Assembly (NCBI GenBank): GCA_018242665.1
Contig: JAFEBL010000038.1
Coordinates: 1 to 35,217, forward strand
Direction: 5' to 3'
DNA length: 35,217 nt
Origin: Nitrospira sp.
GTDB lineage: Bacteria > Nitrospirota > Nitrospiria > Nitrospirales > Nitrospiraceae
The stretch's first letter is position 1. Each line of letters begins with the position of its first letter. Below are positions 16,665 through 25,341 of the stretch, one piece after another. Below the pieces are notes generated by a model that had not been told where the DNA came from, ran no database searches, and saw only the letters and a program-made list of their open reading frames with translations. The translations under genes were made by a program, and so were the position numbers.

Positions 16665-17792
16665 TCAATTGACCGCCTGCAGCGTCACCGTCGCCTGCAG
16701 ACGCCGATTTCCGCGCGCATAGTCGATGGTGACTTGGTCGCCGACCTTGTGTTTCTCCATCTCATCCATCAGATCATCAATCGTCTCCACCGGCTTGCCA
16801 TCCACCGCCACAAGGATATCGCCCAGTTCAACACGCCCGCCCATCGTTTCGCGCGCGCCGCGCAACCCCACACGTTCCGCGGCACTCCCCCTGCCGACCT
16901 TCCCGATAATGACGCCCTTCACACCCCAGCGTCTCGCCATCGCGTCGGGAACCAGGGAAATGCCCAAACCCGGCCTGATCAACTTGCCGTGCTTGATCAG
17001 CTCCGGCACGATACGATTCACCGTATCGACCGGCACCGCAAAGCCAATCCCGGCAAATGCGCCGCTGGGGCTGACGATTTGGGTATTCACGCCGATCAAA
17101 CGTCCGGCGCTGTCGAGCAGCGGTCCGCCGGAGTTGCCGGGGTTGATGGCGGCATCGGTCTGGATCACCCCTTCAATGGTGCGATTGCTCATCGATTTAA
17201 TGGTCCGTCCCAACGCGCTCACCACCCCGGTCGTCAGGGTATGGTCGAGACCGAAGGGATTGCCGATCGCCAGGACTTTTTGCCCGACGCGCAATGCCTG
17301 GGAATTGCCGATCATGACCGGTTGGAGCGCCGACTCCGGCGCCTGAATCTGCAATACGGCGATATCGTGGTCTGGATCCGCGCCGACGACTTTGGCCTTG
17401 GTTTCCGTTCGATCCGCCAAGGTCACCGTAATTGAATCTGCGCCATAGATCACGTGATAGTTCGTCACGATGTGTCCTTGCCGGCTCCACACAAACCCCG
17501 TCCCCGATCCTTGTGGCACCTCGAACAGGTTGAATGACCAGGGATCGCGCTGCATGGCTGTGTTGGCGATGAAGACGACCGATCGGGCCGCCCGGTCGAA
17601 CACGGCAATCGTAGCCTGCTCGTCTGCACTCAGTTCAGTCGGGGCAATCACTTGGGCCAGAAACAATCCGTTCGGTTCCTCGGCCATGGCCTGCCCAGGC
17701 GGCAGCCACGCACCCATCATGAGACCGGCCAACACTCCCAGCCTCGCCCACCGACCGGCGCGCCACCTTGTCAGCCGCTCTCTCCTTATCAT
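16665..17792 (-). CDS. Secreted HtrA/Deg-type serine protease with PDZ domain
   Basis: A 375-residue trypsin-like protease of the DegP/DegS/HtrA group. A basic N-terminus and hydrophobic core form a signal peptide with likely cleavage after AMA (residue 37), placing it in the periplasm. Catalytic triad: His113 in TNYHVI, Asp143 in DHDIAVL and Ser221 in GNSGGP. A single PDZ domain (about residues 275-370) carries the carboxylate-binding region. One PDZ domain and this length resemble DegS more than DegP. The gene starts directly after the YjbQ-family stop (TAA-ATG adjacent) and precedes arc by 115 bp on the same strand. This links envelope protein quality control to the cytoplasmic proteasome genes. 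Family certain; exact symbol not assigned. Confidence 0.93.
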   Translation of the reverse strand: MIRRERLTRWRAGRWARLGVLAGLMMGAWLPPGQAMAEEPNGLFLAQVIAPTELSADEQATIAVFDRAARSVVFIANTAMQRDPWSFNLFEVPQGSGTGFVWSRQGHIVTNYHVIYGADSITVTLADRTETKAKVVGADPDHDIAVLQIQAPESALQPVMIGNSQALRVGQKVLAIGNPFGLDHTLTTGVVSALGRTIKSMSNRTIEGVIQTDAAINPGNSGGPLLDSAGRLIGVNTQIVSPSGAFAGIGFAVPVDTVNRIVPELIKHGKLIRPGLGISLVPDAMARRWGVKGVIIGKVGRGSAAERVGLRGARETMGGRVELGDILVAVDGKPVETIDDLMDEMEKHKVGDQVTIDYARGNRRLQATVTLQAVN

Positions 17793-18215
17793 TTATTCGC
17801 CAATGATCTGCAGAACCAGTTCCCGGGTCCGCGCGCGGGTGTCGAAGTCCAATACGACGACCTGCTGCCAGGTCCCCAGCACCATCGTGCCATCGATGAA
17901 CGGGATGGTGAGGGACTGCCCCTGCAACTGCCCCCGCAGATGGCTATGCCCATTGTCTTCTCCCGCATTCCGCACATTGTGCTGCCACGCGGGGTCCGCA
18001 GGAATCAGCCGCTCCCAGATCGCTTTTGTATCGGCTCGAATGCCGGGCTCATCCTCGATGATCAACACGGACGCGGTCGTGTGCTTGATGAAGACCGTGA
18101 TAATGCCCGCGCGCAGCTGCGTCCCCTCAAGCGCCGCGCGCAGCCGATCGGTGATGTTTTCCATCCGGCAATCGCCCTGCATGTCGACTCGCAACGACAC
18201 AGACTTAACCGTCAT
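17793..18215 (-). CDS. YjbQ-family (UPF0047) protein
   Basis: A 140-residue protein of the YjbQ/UPF0047 family. Some members are annotated as secondary thiamine-phosphate synthases because they can substitute weakly for ThiE; the true role is unsettled. Visible family motifs are HTTASV (His45), EDEPGI, and NGHSHL (His90, His92), which together form the expected metal or phosphate site. ATG at 18215 is chosen because a GAGGAG ribosome site lies 7 nt upstream; an in-frame start at 18257 would add 14 residues unlike the family. It overlaps the end of the HD-domain gene by 11 bp and abuts htrA, so the three genes form an operon. Confidence 0.88.
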   Translation of the reverse strand: MTVKSVSLRVDMQGDCRMENITDRLRAALEGTQLRAGIITVFIKHTTASVLIIEDEPGIRADTKAIWERLIPADPAWQHNVRNAGEDNGHSHLRGQLQGQSLTIPFIDGTMVLGTWQQVVVLDFDTRARTRELVLQIIGE

Positions 18216-19092
18216 CGAATGACTCCTCATCGGTACGGCGCAAATAGGCACGCTCACGCGCGGTCAGCGCCCGTCCCCTGGCCTGCGCCAACACCGTATC
18301 GAACACACCCTCCGCCGCCAACTCACGCAACGCCTGGACCACCGGACGGCTGATGATCTGTTCCTGCTGCAACCCGCGCAGGTAGGCAAAGGCCTCGGAC
18401 AGATCTTCACGCCGCCGCACATAATAGTCGCGGCCCCGGCGTTGATTGCTGTAGGCCTCGAACTGTTCGCACGCAACCAGGACTTCCCCCAGCTGGCGCA
18501 CCCAGGGCTGTGCACCCGCCAATTTTTCAGGATAGTAATAGTACAGCATGACCCGGCCCATCCACGGAGCCCAGGCCACCCCGAGCTCGCGCAGGGCCGG
18601 TTTCACGGTCCGTAGCCGTGCCGCCAACCTGCGGGCATAACCCAGGCGCATCTCCACCTGCTCGCAGGCCCAGGCATCGAGCCTGATGCCGGCCTCCTCC
18701 ATAGCGGTGCGATACCGATCCACGAATGCTTCCGTTTCACGGCCGTAGCGAGTGTCGGGATGCCGGGCTCTCCATTCACGCGGTCTGGTCGGAATGTTGT
18801 GTGCGCGTGCCCAGGACCAGATCCGGCCGAACAGGCGCCGGTCAAGTCCGGCACGTCCCAAATCGTGCAGGAGACAGGCGATCTGATATTGCGTCACACG
18901 TCGCGAAGGGTGGCCCAACCGTGCAGCGACTGCGGCGCACATGCGGGCCGTCCTGACCGCATGGGGACAATCGTACCCCTTGATGATTCGCCCGGGGCGA
19001 CGCGGGTCCGGATAGTCGTAGAGTCGCAACAGTTGAGAGGCAAGGGTCCGCGGCATGAACAGCGGAGGAAGGGTGATGCGTGAATTGGCCAT
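18205..19092 (-). CDS. Degenerate HD-GYP-like domain protein
   Basis: A protein of about 295 residues (from ATG 19092) with an HD phosphohydrolase core: CPHAVRTARM (His44) and LLHDLG (His76, Asp77). Its layout follows HD-GYP c-di-GMP phosphodiesterases, including an HPDTRYG segment and LGEVLVACEQFEAYSN. The diagnostic HHE...GSGYP...GL block is replaced by LYYYYPEKLAGAQ, so the metal site is incomplete and classical HD-GYP activity is doubtful. The C-terminal 100 residues are charged and helical. Start choice: a frame start at 19149/19146 overlaps the predicted promoter at 19133-19162, so ATG 19092 or ATG 19056 is preferred; neither has a clear ribosome site. It is the first gene of the HD-yjbQ-htrA operon. 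Confidence 0.72.
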   Translation of the reverse strand: MANSRITLPPLFMPRTLASQLLRLYDYPDPRRPGRIIKGYDCPHAVRTARMCAAVAARLGHPSRRVTQYQIACLLHDLGRAGLDRRLFGRIWSWARAHNIPTRPREWRARHPDTRYGRETEAFVDRYRTAMEEAGIRLDAWACEQVEMRLGYARRLAARLRTVKPALRELGVAWAPWMGRVMLYYYYPEKLAGAQPWVRQLGEVLVACEQFEAYSNQRRGRDYYVRRREDLSEAFAYLRGLQQEQIISRPVVQALRELAAEGVFDTVLAQARGRALTARERAYLRRTDEESFDDG

Positions 19093-19132
19093 GCAGGTGC
19101 GAGGCAGCGAGATCGACGCGTTACGGCCAGGC

Positions 19133-19162
19133 AGAATATCGTTCACCAAAAGAAGGTGTCAA
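19133..19162 (-). promoter_or_regulatory. Sigma-70-type promoter for the HD-yjbQ-htrA operon
   Basis: On the minus strand a perfect -35 TTGACA (19157-19162) is followed after 18 bp by -10 TATTCT (19133-19138). Transcription would begin near 19126, upstream of the ATG at 19092. Transcripts could run through htrA into the proteasome genes, since no terminator is evident before arc. Confidence 0.55.
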
Positions 19163-19254
19163 GCAGACCCGCGCAGGCAGAGGATTTCCTCGCACTGAGC
19201 AGGAGGCTTTGTTATTCTGGCCCCGAGGCCGATCGACCACGGGAGGGAACCACG

Positions 19255-19866
19255 ATGACTCGGACCATGCAAATCCTGGCCGGCAGCACGGGTCTGCTGT
19301 TGGCGGCGACCACCACCCCCGCGTTCGCCCTCGATCAGTTGGTGGATGTGACCGGCAAGGTCACCCCTTTCGTCACCCTGCGCAGCCGCGACAATTTTTC
19401 GAGCGAGTACCGGTACGATGTCACCGTCCGCAACGTCTCTCCCGATCTGTTCGTGGCGGACTCTCTCATCGTCGTGTTGGACCATATCACCAACAACGCC
19501 GGCCAGGATCGCGAGAACTTGACGGGCGAATTGCTCCTCAACCGAATGGAGATCATCGGCCAGGACGGGACCACCGAGGACGGCAAGCCGTTTTTCCGCG
19601 TTCCGCAGGGCTCCGGCCCGGACCTCACCCCGAACAGCGAGAGCCTGCCCGTGTCGGTCCGTATCCGAAATCGCGACTATGTCGCGGTGTTCACCCCGTC
19701 GTTCCGGGTCATGGGACAAAAGCGCGAGCCGGCAAAACAGAAAAATGCGGCCACCGCTTCAGCCACTCAACCACCGAATAAGGCCGCAACCGACAAACTC
19801 ATACAGTTGCTGATCAAAAAGGGCGTGATTACGGCGGAAGAAGGGCGACTGCTCAATCAACCATGA
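19255..19866 (+). CDS. Exported protein of unknown function
   Basis: A 203-residue protein with a clear signal peptide (MTRTMQ, hydrophobic core, likely cleavage after AFA before LDQLVD). The mature part contains a beta-rich segment (VTVRNVSPDLFVADSLIVVL) resembling immunoglobulin-like or DUF-type periplasmic domains, then a low-complexity Ala/Thr/Lys linker and a C-terminal helix ending KKGVITAEEGRLLNQP. That short tail resembles SHOCT-like or peptide-docking tails, which is a weak similarity. ATG at 19255 has a GGGAGG site upstream; an open frame from 19156 precedes it but destroys the signal peptide. Its stop overlaps the HIT gene start (ATGA), so the two are translationally coupled. No family recognised. 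Confidence 0.75.
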   Translation: MTRTMQILAGSTGLLLAATTTPAFALDQLVDVTGKVTPFVTLRSRDNFSSEYRYDVTVRNVSPDLFVADSLIVVLDHITNNAGQDRENLTGELLLNRMEIIGQDGTTEDGKPFFRVPQGSGPDLTPNSESLPVSVRIRNRDYVAVFTPSFRVMGQKREPAKQKNAATASATQPPNKAATDKLIQLLIKKGVITAEEGRLLNQP

Positions 19867-20288
19867 GCGACAACGCCTGCAAAGCCTGTCTCGGCACCTG
19901 GCCTCGACAGGACCATTTCCTCGCTGATTGCGGCCTCACCCAGGCCTATCTGCATGATGACCAGTTCTTCCCAGGCTGGACTGTGTTGGTCTTGAAGCGC
20001 CACGCGACGGAACTCTTCCACCTCTCCCGCGACGAACGCAGTGGCCTCATCGAAGAAATCGCCCAGGTCGCTGCCCTGCTGGCCGAAGAATGGCAGGCGG
20101 TGAAGATCAACTATGAATTGCTCGGCAACCAGCTGCCTCATATCCATTGGCACCTGATCCCGCGCCTGCAACAAGACCCGGCTCCCCTGGAACCGGCCTG
20201 GCGCGTCGCGCATGAACCGGTCCGACTTCAGGCCGGCGCGCTCGCTTCCGTGATCGAACGCCTACGGAAGCGGTGGCCGCAGGCCTGA
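19863..20288 (+). CDS. HIT-family protein
   Basis: A 141-residue histidine-triad nucleotide-binding/hydrolase family protein. The signature HIHWH (His93, His95, His97) followed by LIPR is intact. His97 would be the nucleophile that is transiently nucleotidylated. The N-terminus has a CxxC pair (Cys6, Cys9), seen in some zinc-bearing HIT proteins. Members hydrolyse dinucleoside polyphosphates or AMP conjugates; the substrate here is unknown. The ATG at 19863 overlaps the preceding stop by 4 bp, and the next gene begins 16 bp after its end, so it is in an operon with the exported and membrane proteins. Confidence 0.88.
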   Translation: MSDNACKACLGTWPRQDHFLADCGLTQAYLHDDQFFPGWTVLVLKRHATELFHLSRDERSGLIEEIAQVAALLAEEWQAVKINYELLGNQLPHIHWHLIPRLQQDPAPLEPAWRVAHEPVRLQAGALASVIERLRKRWPQA

Positions 20289-20304
20289 CTCGATCCACAC
20301 GCCT

Positions 20305-20967
20305 ATGCCCGCACCAGCCTCCACGCCAGATGCCACGGCGCCCCGCACATTTTCCCAGATCGTGTTTCGAACCGTCCCGCTGCACTTGGCCGCGTCGTTG
20401 GTCGTGGTCGGCGGTTGCGCACTGTATTCCAGCACCTCGATGACGGGGCGTGGCACCTGGGCGCTGCTGGGCAGTTGGTCGCTGACCGCCTTGTCCGTTC
20501 TCCTCGCGATGGCCGGCGGAATCCTCGCTGGACTCTTGGACGCAGCCCAACAGACGATCGAACGGCTGGAACAACAACTCCGCAGCTGGTTGCATACCCT
20601 CCCGGCCGCTGCGCGGGCAGACGGCACGGCAGGCCGGCCCATCGACAGCGTGCGGGACGAGTACGAAACCCTCGTTGAGCAATGGACCACCAGAACCGGC
20701 GAACGCCTGCGACTGCCGCGCTGGCTGGAGACGCTCCTCCGCAAGGCGTTGCGCGGCATCATCGTGGATCGATTCATGGCCTCCTGCGCAGAACGTGGCC
20801 TCACGCTCATCGCCCCGCAGGAATTCAGGAATTGGCTGCTTGCCGAGGGGGTCAGCCTGGGATTTATGCCGATTCAGGATCAACTGTCCTGGTGGCGCTA
20901 TCTGATTGTGGGCCTCCTCATCCTCCTTGCCATCGCCAGCCTGCTTCTCACGCTGTTCATCACCTAA
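20305..20967 (+). CDS. Membrane protein of unknown function
   Basis: A 220-residue protein with predicted transmembrane helices at about residues 22-42, 52-78 and 198-219. A polar, helical middle domain (about 80-190, e.g. RLEQQLRSWL and VDRFMASCAERG) lies between the second and third helices. No catalytic motif is visible. It lies 16 bp after the HIT gene. The next gene's probable start is 115 bp downstream, so it may end this operon or continue into the TPR gene. A functional class cannot be given. Confidence 0.7.
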   Translation: MPAPASTPDATAPRTFSQIVFRTVPLHLAASLVVVGGCALYSSTSMTGRGTWALLGSWSLTALSVLLAMAGGILAGLLDAAQQTIERLEQQLRSWLHTLPAAARADGTAGRPIDSVRDEYETLVEQWTTRTGERLRLPRWLETLLRKALRGIIVDRFMASCAERGLTLIAPQEFRNWLLAEGVSLGFMPIQDQLSWWRYLIVGLLILLAIASLLLTLFIT

Positions 20968-21082
20968 ACCCGATCCGATCCACCACATCCGGCGAGAGAC
21001 TCCTGATCAGATCCCGTGGAATTTTGTGCTCATCTATGTGTATATAGTGCGATCGTTTTCACGGGGAGGTCTGTCAGCGCCT

Positions 21083-22465
21083 ATGTTTCTGCAACGCGTC
21101 GCCTTTGGACGGTGGGTCCTGTTCGTCGCCGTCACGTTGCCGCTTCAACCCTTGCCGGTCGATGCGCAAACTGAGTCCTCCCCGAGCCCTGCAACCGAAA
21201 CCGTCCAGAGGGAATCACCGGTCGCCGAAACGCCGGCACCACCGCCGGTAGAAGCCGCGCCCCAAGAGGCCATTCGCGTCGAGCCGCTTCCGAGTGAACC
21301 GGCCACGCCTCCTCCACCGCCGCCCCCTTCGACCTCGTCGCCATCGTCCCCTCCAGCTCCGCCGATCGTGGTCCCGGCGCCGGCTCCATTGACGCCGCTG
21401 GAGGTGCTGGCGCAGGCTCGGCAAGCCCTGCATGCCGAACCCGACGCCCAGGAACCGCGGCTCACGCTGGGACGAACGTTATTCCAATTGGGCGATACCG
21501 ACGGCGCCATCGACGAATACCGGACCGCCTTGCGTTTTCATCCCACCGTGGCGCAAGCCCATCTGGATCTCGGCACCGCGCTCATGGCCAAACAAGACTG
21601 GCGCACGGCCATGACGGAGTTGCAGGAAGCGGCTCGTCTTGATCCCGCCCTCGTACAAGCGCACTACAGCATGGGCACGATTCAGTACACGCGCGGCAAC
21701 ATTCAATCCGCCATCAAGGCCTACCAGGAAGCGCTGCGGCTGAAGCCGGATTTTGCCGAAGCCCACTACCGCTTGGGATTGGTCCTCAAAGTGGCTGGGC
21801 GCGACAAGGATGCGGCGCAGGAGCTCGAAGCCGCCGCCCTGGCCGGTCTCGCCAAGGCGCAATACTTCCTCGGCAATGCCTATCGCTCAGGTCAGGGTGT
21901 TGAAAAGAGTCAGATCATGGCCATCACCTGGTGGGCGCAGGCGTTTGAACAAGGGTTGCCGGAAGCCTCACAGGCCCTGACGCAGCTCAGACGGCTGGCG
22001 GCGGTAAAGGGCAATCTGCAGACGAAACAATCCAAGGCTGCGGCCGAAGCCTTCAAGAACTATTGCGACCAACTCTGGTTGGATTTTCCTGATCTCGACC
22101 GTGACCAGCCAACACAAACTGTCGGGACCACGCTCCTCAATCAGGGCCGCACCGCCGAAGCCCTGCCGGTGCTGTTGCGGGAAGCCTATGCGCTGAACGA
22201 AATCTCCCATGCGACCCTCGTGCAACTGTATGAGCAGGGACTCGACGGTCAACTGCCGCCCCATGGCCAATGGATTTTGAGCTACCTGGAATCGACGGCC
22301 GCCGACGGCGCGATTCCATCCCGCACGGCCCTCGCACGAATCTACGCCAAAGGCTTAGGGTTGGCTCCCGATCTCGCAAAGGCCAAGAGTTATCTGAAAG
22401 GTCTCCCACGGGAGGACGTCAAACGGATCCTCGACGACGTCGCGCCTGAGCCGCCGAAACCCTAG
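21083..22465 (+). CDS. Exported TPR/Sel1-repeat protein
   Basis: A 460-residue protein with a signal peptide (likely cleavage after VDA before QTESS). A proline-rich stretch of about 70 residues follows (e.g. PPPPPPPSTSSPSSP). Next come at least three to four TPR units (about residues 120-250, with AHLDLGTALM, AHYSMGTIQY and AHYRLGLVLK as successive A helices) and a Sel1-like unit (AQYFLGNAYRSGQGV). The C-terminal 180 residues contain further degenerate Sel1-type repeats (LARIYAKGLGLAPD). Such proteins are protein-protein scaffolds, here in the periplasm or at the envelope. ATG at 21083 is chosen for the signal peptide; the frame is open back to 20906 but that part overlaps the upstream gene. 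It lies 13 bp before the CHASE2 regulator gene, suggesting a shared transcript. Confidence 0.82.
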   Translation: MFLQRVAFGRWVLFVAVTLPLQPLPVDAQTESSPSPATETVQRESPVAETPAPPPVEAAPQEAIRVEPLPSEPATPPPPPPPSTSSPSSPPAPPIVVPAPAPLTPLEVLAQARQALHAEPDAQEPRLTLGRTLFQLGDTDGAIDEYRTALRFHPTVAQAHLDLGTALMAKQDWRTAMTELQEAARLDPALVQAHYSMGTIQYTRGNIQSAIKAYQEALRLKPDFAEAHYRLGLVLKVAGRDKDAAQELEAAALAGLAKAQYFLGNAYRSGQGVEKSQIMAITWWAQAFEQGLPEASQALTQLRRLAAVKGNLQTKQSKAAAEAFKNYCDQLWLDFPDLDRDQPTQTVGTTLLNQGRTAEALPVLLREAYALNEISHATLVQLYEQGLDGQLPPHGQWILSYLESTAADGAIPSRTALARIYAKGLGLAPDLAKAKSYLKGLPREDVKRILDDVAPEPPKP

Positions 22466-22478
22466 TCACGACCATTGC

Positions 22479-25193
22479 ATGAGTACCGCCACCCGCTTGT
22501 TCGTCAGGAATGTCTGGCTGCAAGCCCTGGTTATGGCCTTGTCGGCCCTCCTGGTCACCGGGATAATCTGGACGGCGGCTCCCGCAACATTCCACACGCT
22601 CGAATGGGCTCCCTACGACACCTGGACACAGCTCCGCCCCCAGCCTGCGCCCGATTCATATCTACTCCTCATTCCGAGAGAGCAGGCCAGCGACCAACAG
22701 TTCGGCACAGGCCAGTGGGATCGTAGTCTCGCGGCCACGCTGCTCACCGCGCTGCATGACGCCGGCGCAACGGCGATCGGCCTCGATATTCCGCTCGACC
22801 TCCCCAGCCCGCCCCATCTCGGCGGGGCCGTCAGCGACGCCCTGCTGATCGAAGCCGTCAAGTCAGCCGGCACTGTCGCCTATCCCGCGACTTTAGTCCC
22901 GGCTGTCGAGCAGGACGGGCTTCCGTCCGCGATGCCACCGCCACACCTCGCGCCAGGGAAAAGCACGCTGCAGCCGGTACTCGATCCTGATCGCGTGGCA
23001 CGCCGGGCAGCGCTGTTTCAGGGCAGCGGGTCGAACGAACTGCCGTCACTCGGCCTCTCGTTGGCCGCCGACTTCTGGCAGGTCCCCCTCGAACGCATCG
23101 AGCGACGTTCCGACTCCCTGCGGCTCCGCAACGCACAGATCGGGGGCGGCACCACGGCCGACGTGACGATTCCCGTCGATCGCCATGGCCGTCTGTTGCT
23201 CAACTTCGCCGGACCGCAGGCCCTGGCACCGTTCCCCTCCGCCACGATCCTGGATATCTCCCGACTGATCGAGCAGAAAGATCACGAGCGCCTGGCCGCC
23301 CTGGTTGGAGGCAAAGCGGTCATCCTCACGACCCAACCGCGCCCGCAACCGGAACGAGCGGTGCCTTCCGGCGAGGAGGCCACCGATATCCAGTTGCAAG
23401 CGCATCTGCTCCATACGCTTTTGACTCAGGACTGGATCAGGGAACTCCCCCCCTGGCAACGAGGCGCCTTGGCATTTACCCTCTGCCTCGGTGTGGCCTG
23501 GGTTGCCTTCCGGTGGACTGATTGGAAAGGAATCGTGCTGGGGGCTGGTCTGCTGGTCTTCTACCTGGCGGTCTCCCTGATAGGCCTGACACAACTCCGA
23601 TTGGTCCTGCCCTTCGTGACGCCGGTCACGGCAAGCCTGATGGTGCTCATCGCCGGCAGCCTGCTCGGCCAGATCGTGGCGGCACGACGTCTGGTGCTGC
23701 TGGAGCAAGACATGCTGGCGGTGCAACAAAACCTGGTGGCCGTGCGGGAAGCACTGATCTATCAAGAAACCGCAGTGGAAAGTCTAGAGGAAGACCTGGA
23801 GTCTGCCCGCGCCAGCATGTCCCATTCCGCATCGAAAGAAGCTGAATCAACACAACTCGCCGCCGACCTTCAACGCAAGATCACCGAGGCCCAGGAGCAG
23901 GAAGAGGCGACGAGGCACCGGATGGAAGAACTCGAAGGGCAATTGCACAACATGCGGGCTGCCACGATCAGCGCGACGCCCTTGGGCAATGTCGAACAGG
24001 AACAGCTCCGGCGCGAGTGCGAACAGTCGGGGATCGTCACGAATGACCCGGCGATGCTGACCATGTTCCGTGATCTCAAAAAGGGAGCCCGTGCCCCGCT
24101 GACGGTGTTGATCACGGGCGAGGCGGGAACCGGTAAAGAGCTCTGTGCCCGCGCGGTACACCGGTTGAGCCCACGCGCCGCCAAACCCTTCATTGCCGTG
24201 AACATGGCGGCAATCTCGCCTGAACTCTTCGAAAGCGAACTCTTCGGCCATGTGCGGGGCAGTTTTACCGGCGCACATTCAGATCGAAAGGGCTATTTCG
24301 AACTCGCGCATCTCGGCACCATTTTTCTCGACGAGATCGGCGATCTTCGGCTTGACCATCAAAGCAAGCTGTTGCGGGTCCTGCAAGATCGAACCTTCTA
24401 TCGTGTCGGGGCGACCAGTCCCACCACGGTCGACGTCCGCATCGTCGCTGCCACCAACAAGGATCTGCAGCGCGGCGTCTCTGAAGGGTGGTTTCGGGAA
24501 GATCTGTATTTCCGCCTCAAGGGGCTCGTCCTGCACCTGCCTCCCCTCAGGGAGCGCACCGGAGACATTCCACTCCTGGCTGAAGGCTGTCTACAAGAAG
24601 GCGCACAGAAAAACCGCCAGACTCCGATGCAGTTGTCGCAGGAGGCCCTGGCGGCACTCACCAGGCACTCGTGGAAAGGCAACGTACGAGAACTCCGTCA
24701 GTGTCTCGAACAGGCGGTGGCACTGAGCGAAGGGGCCATCCTCACGGCAAGTGATCTGCGACTGTCCGACGGCTCGCCATCCATTGCAGACACGTCTATC
24801 GGCGAACCGCTGTTGCCGGATCCGGCCGGCGACCTGGCCGTCCTCAGCCAATTGCGGCTGCACCGCTTCGACATGCAAGCCACGGCTCGTGCCCTGGGCT
24901 GGGATCGAAGCACGGTCACCCAACGACTCAAAGGACTCTGCTTCCAGGCGCTTGTGGAATCCGCAGGGGATCAGGCCAAAGCGGCCTCCGCCCTGGCAGG
25001 AGATCCCTCACTGTTGCGAACCGTGGAACTGAAGCTGATGGATTACCACGCGCACTTGATGGACACCATCGCACCCTTCGCTGACGTGGAGGAGGCACTG
25101 GCCGACTGCAAACGGCGATTCAAAAACCTTCCCGAACGTCACTTCAAGTCCGTGGACACACTCGTGCGGCGGCATTTCCAATCACGAACGTGA
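22479..25193 (+). CDS. Membrane-anchored CHASE2 sigma-54 enhancer-binding protein
   Basis: A 904-residue transcription activator. An N-terminal membrane segment (about residues 15-35) leads into an extracytoplasmic CHASE2 sensor domain (about 40-320). Two or three membrane helices follow at about 330-410, then a coiled coil (about 415-500). The AAA+ sigma-54 interaction domain has Walker A GEAGTGKE (547-554), Walker B FLDEIGD and the loop GSFTGA (594-599), a Ser variant of the usual GAFTGA that contacts sigma-54. A Fis-type helix-turn-helix (about 799-820, MQATARALGWDRSTVTQRL) binds DNA, and about 80 more residues follow it. No receiver domain is present, so it appears to be a one-component membrane regulator. 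It lies upstream of the OmpA/VWA/sortase genes on the same strand. Its targets are not shown; I found no clear TGGC-N8-TTGC promoter nearby. Confidence 0.92.
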   Translation: MSTATRLFVRNVWLQALVMALSALLVTGIIWTAAPATFHTLEWAPYDTWTQLRPQPAPDSYLLLIPREQASDQQFGTGQWDRSLAATLLTALHDAGATAIGLDIPLDLPSPPHLGGAVSDALLIEAVKSAGTVAYPATLVPAVEQDGLPSAMPPPHLAPGKSTLQPVLDPDRVARRAALFQGSGSNELPSLGLSLAADFWQVPLERIERRSDSLRLRNAQIGGGTTADVTIPVDRHGRLLLNFAGPQALAPFPSATILDISRLIEQKDHERLAALVGGKAVILTTQPRPQPERAVPSGEEATDIQLQAHLLHTLLTQDWIRELPPWQRGALAFTLCLGVAWVAFRWTDWKGIVLGAGLLVFYLAVSLIGLTQLRLVLPFVTPVTASLMVLIAGSLLGQIVAARRLVLLEQDMLAVQQNLVAVREALIYQETAVESLEEDLESARASMSHSASKEAESTQLAADLQRKITEAQEQEEATRHRMEELEGQLHNMRAATISATPLGNVEQEQLRRECEQSGIVTNDPAMLTMFRDLKKGARAPLTVLITGEAGTGKELCARAVHRLSPRAAKPFIAVNMAAISPELFESELFGHVRGSFTGAHSDRKGYFELAHLGTIFLDEIGDLRLDHQSKLLRVLQDRTFYRVGATSPTTVDVRIVAATNKDLQRGVSEGWFREDLYFRLKGLVLHLPPLRERTGDIPLLAEGCLQEGAQKNRQTPMQLSQEALAALTRHSWKGNVRELRQCLEQAVALSEGAILTASDLRLSDGSPSIADTSIGEPLLPDPAGDLAVLSQLRLHRFDMQATARALGWDRSTVTQRLKGLCFQALVESAGDQAKAASALAGDPSLLRTVELKLMDYHAHLMDTIAPFADVEEALADCKRRFKNLPERHFKSVDTLVRRHFQSRT

Positions 25194-25321
25194 GTCACCG
25201 GAACAATCCGCGACTCACACTCCCCTGAATTTCCACAGCATCAACACCTGGCATTCAGCAACACCTGACGATCGTCGAACCCGGTCTGCTCTGCCATCAG
25301 GCCGGACGCCCCTTCACGTCC

Positions 25322-25341
25322 ATGCGGGGCTAGACCCGCAT
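25322..25341. repeat. 7-bp inverted repeat in the regulator-ompA gap
   Basis: ATGCGGG (25322-25328) and CCCGCAT (25335-25341) flank a 6-nt spacer. It lies about 130 bp after the CHASE2 regulator gene and could be a weak terminator without a T tract or an operator for the genes downstream. Confidence 0.3.

Noticed and set aside
15626..16672. 348-codon plus-strand frame
   Set aside because: Antisense to the ARC ATPase.
20107..20988. 293-codon minus-strand frame
   Set aside because: Antisense to the HIT and membrane protein genes; composition is that of a shadow frame.
20906..21082. Upstream extension of the TPR protein frame
   Set aside because: Overlaps the preceding membrane protein gene and would displace the signal peptide starting at 21083.
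21290..21400. GC-rich repeat-like DNA
   Set aside because: Explained by the proline-rich linker of the TPR protein, not a DNA repeat element.
25255..25275. Possible sigma-54 promoter before the OmpA-family gene
   Set aside because: The TGGCAT there is not followed by a TTGC element at the required spacing.
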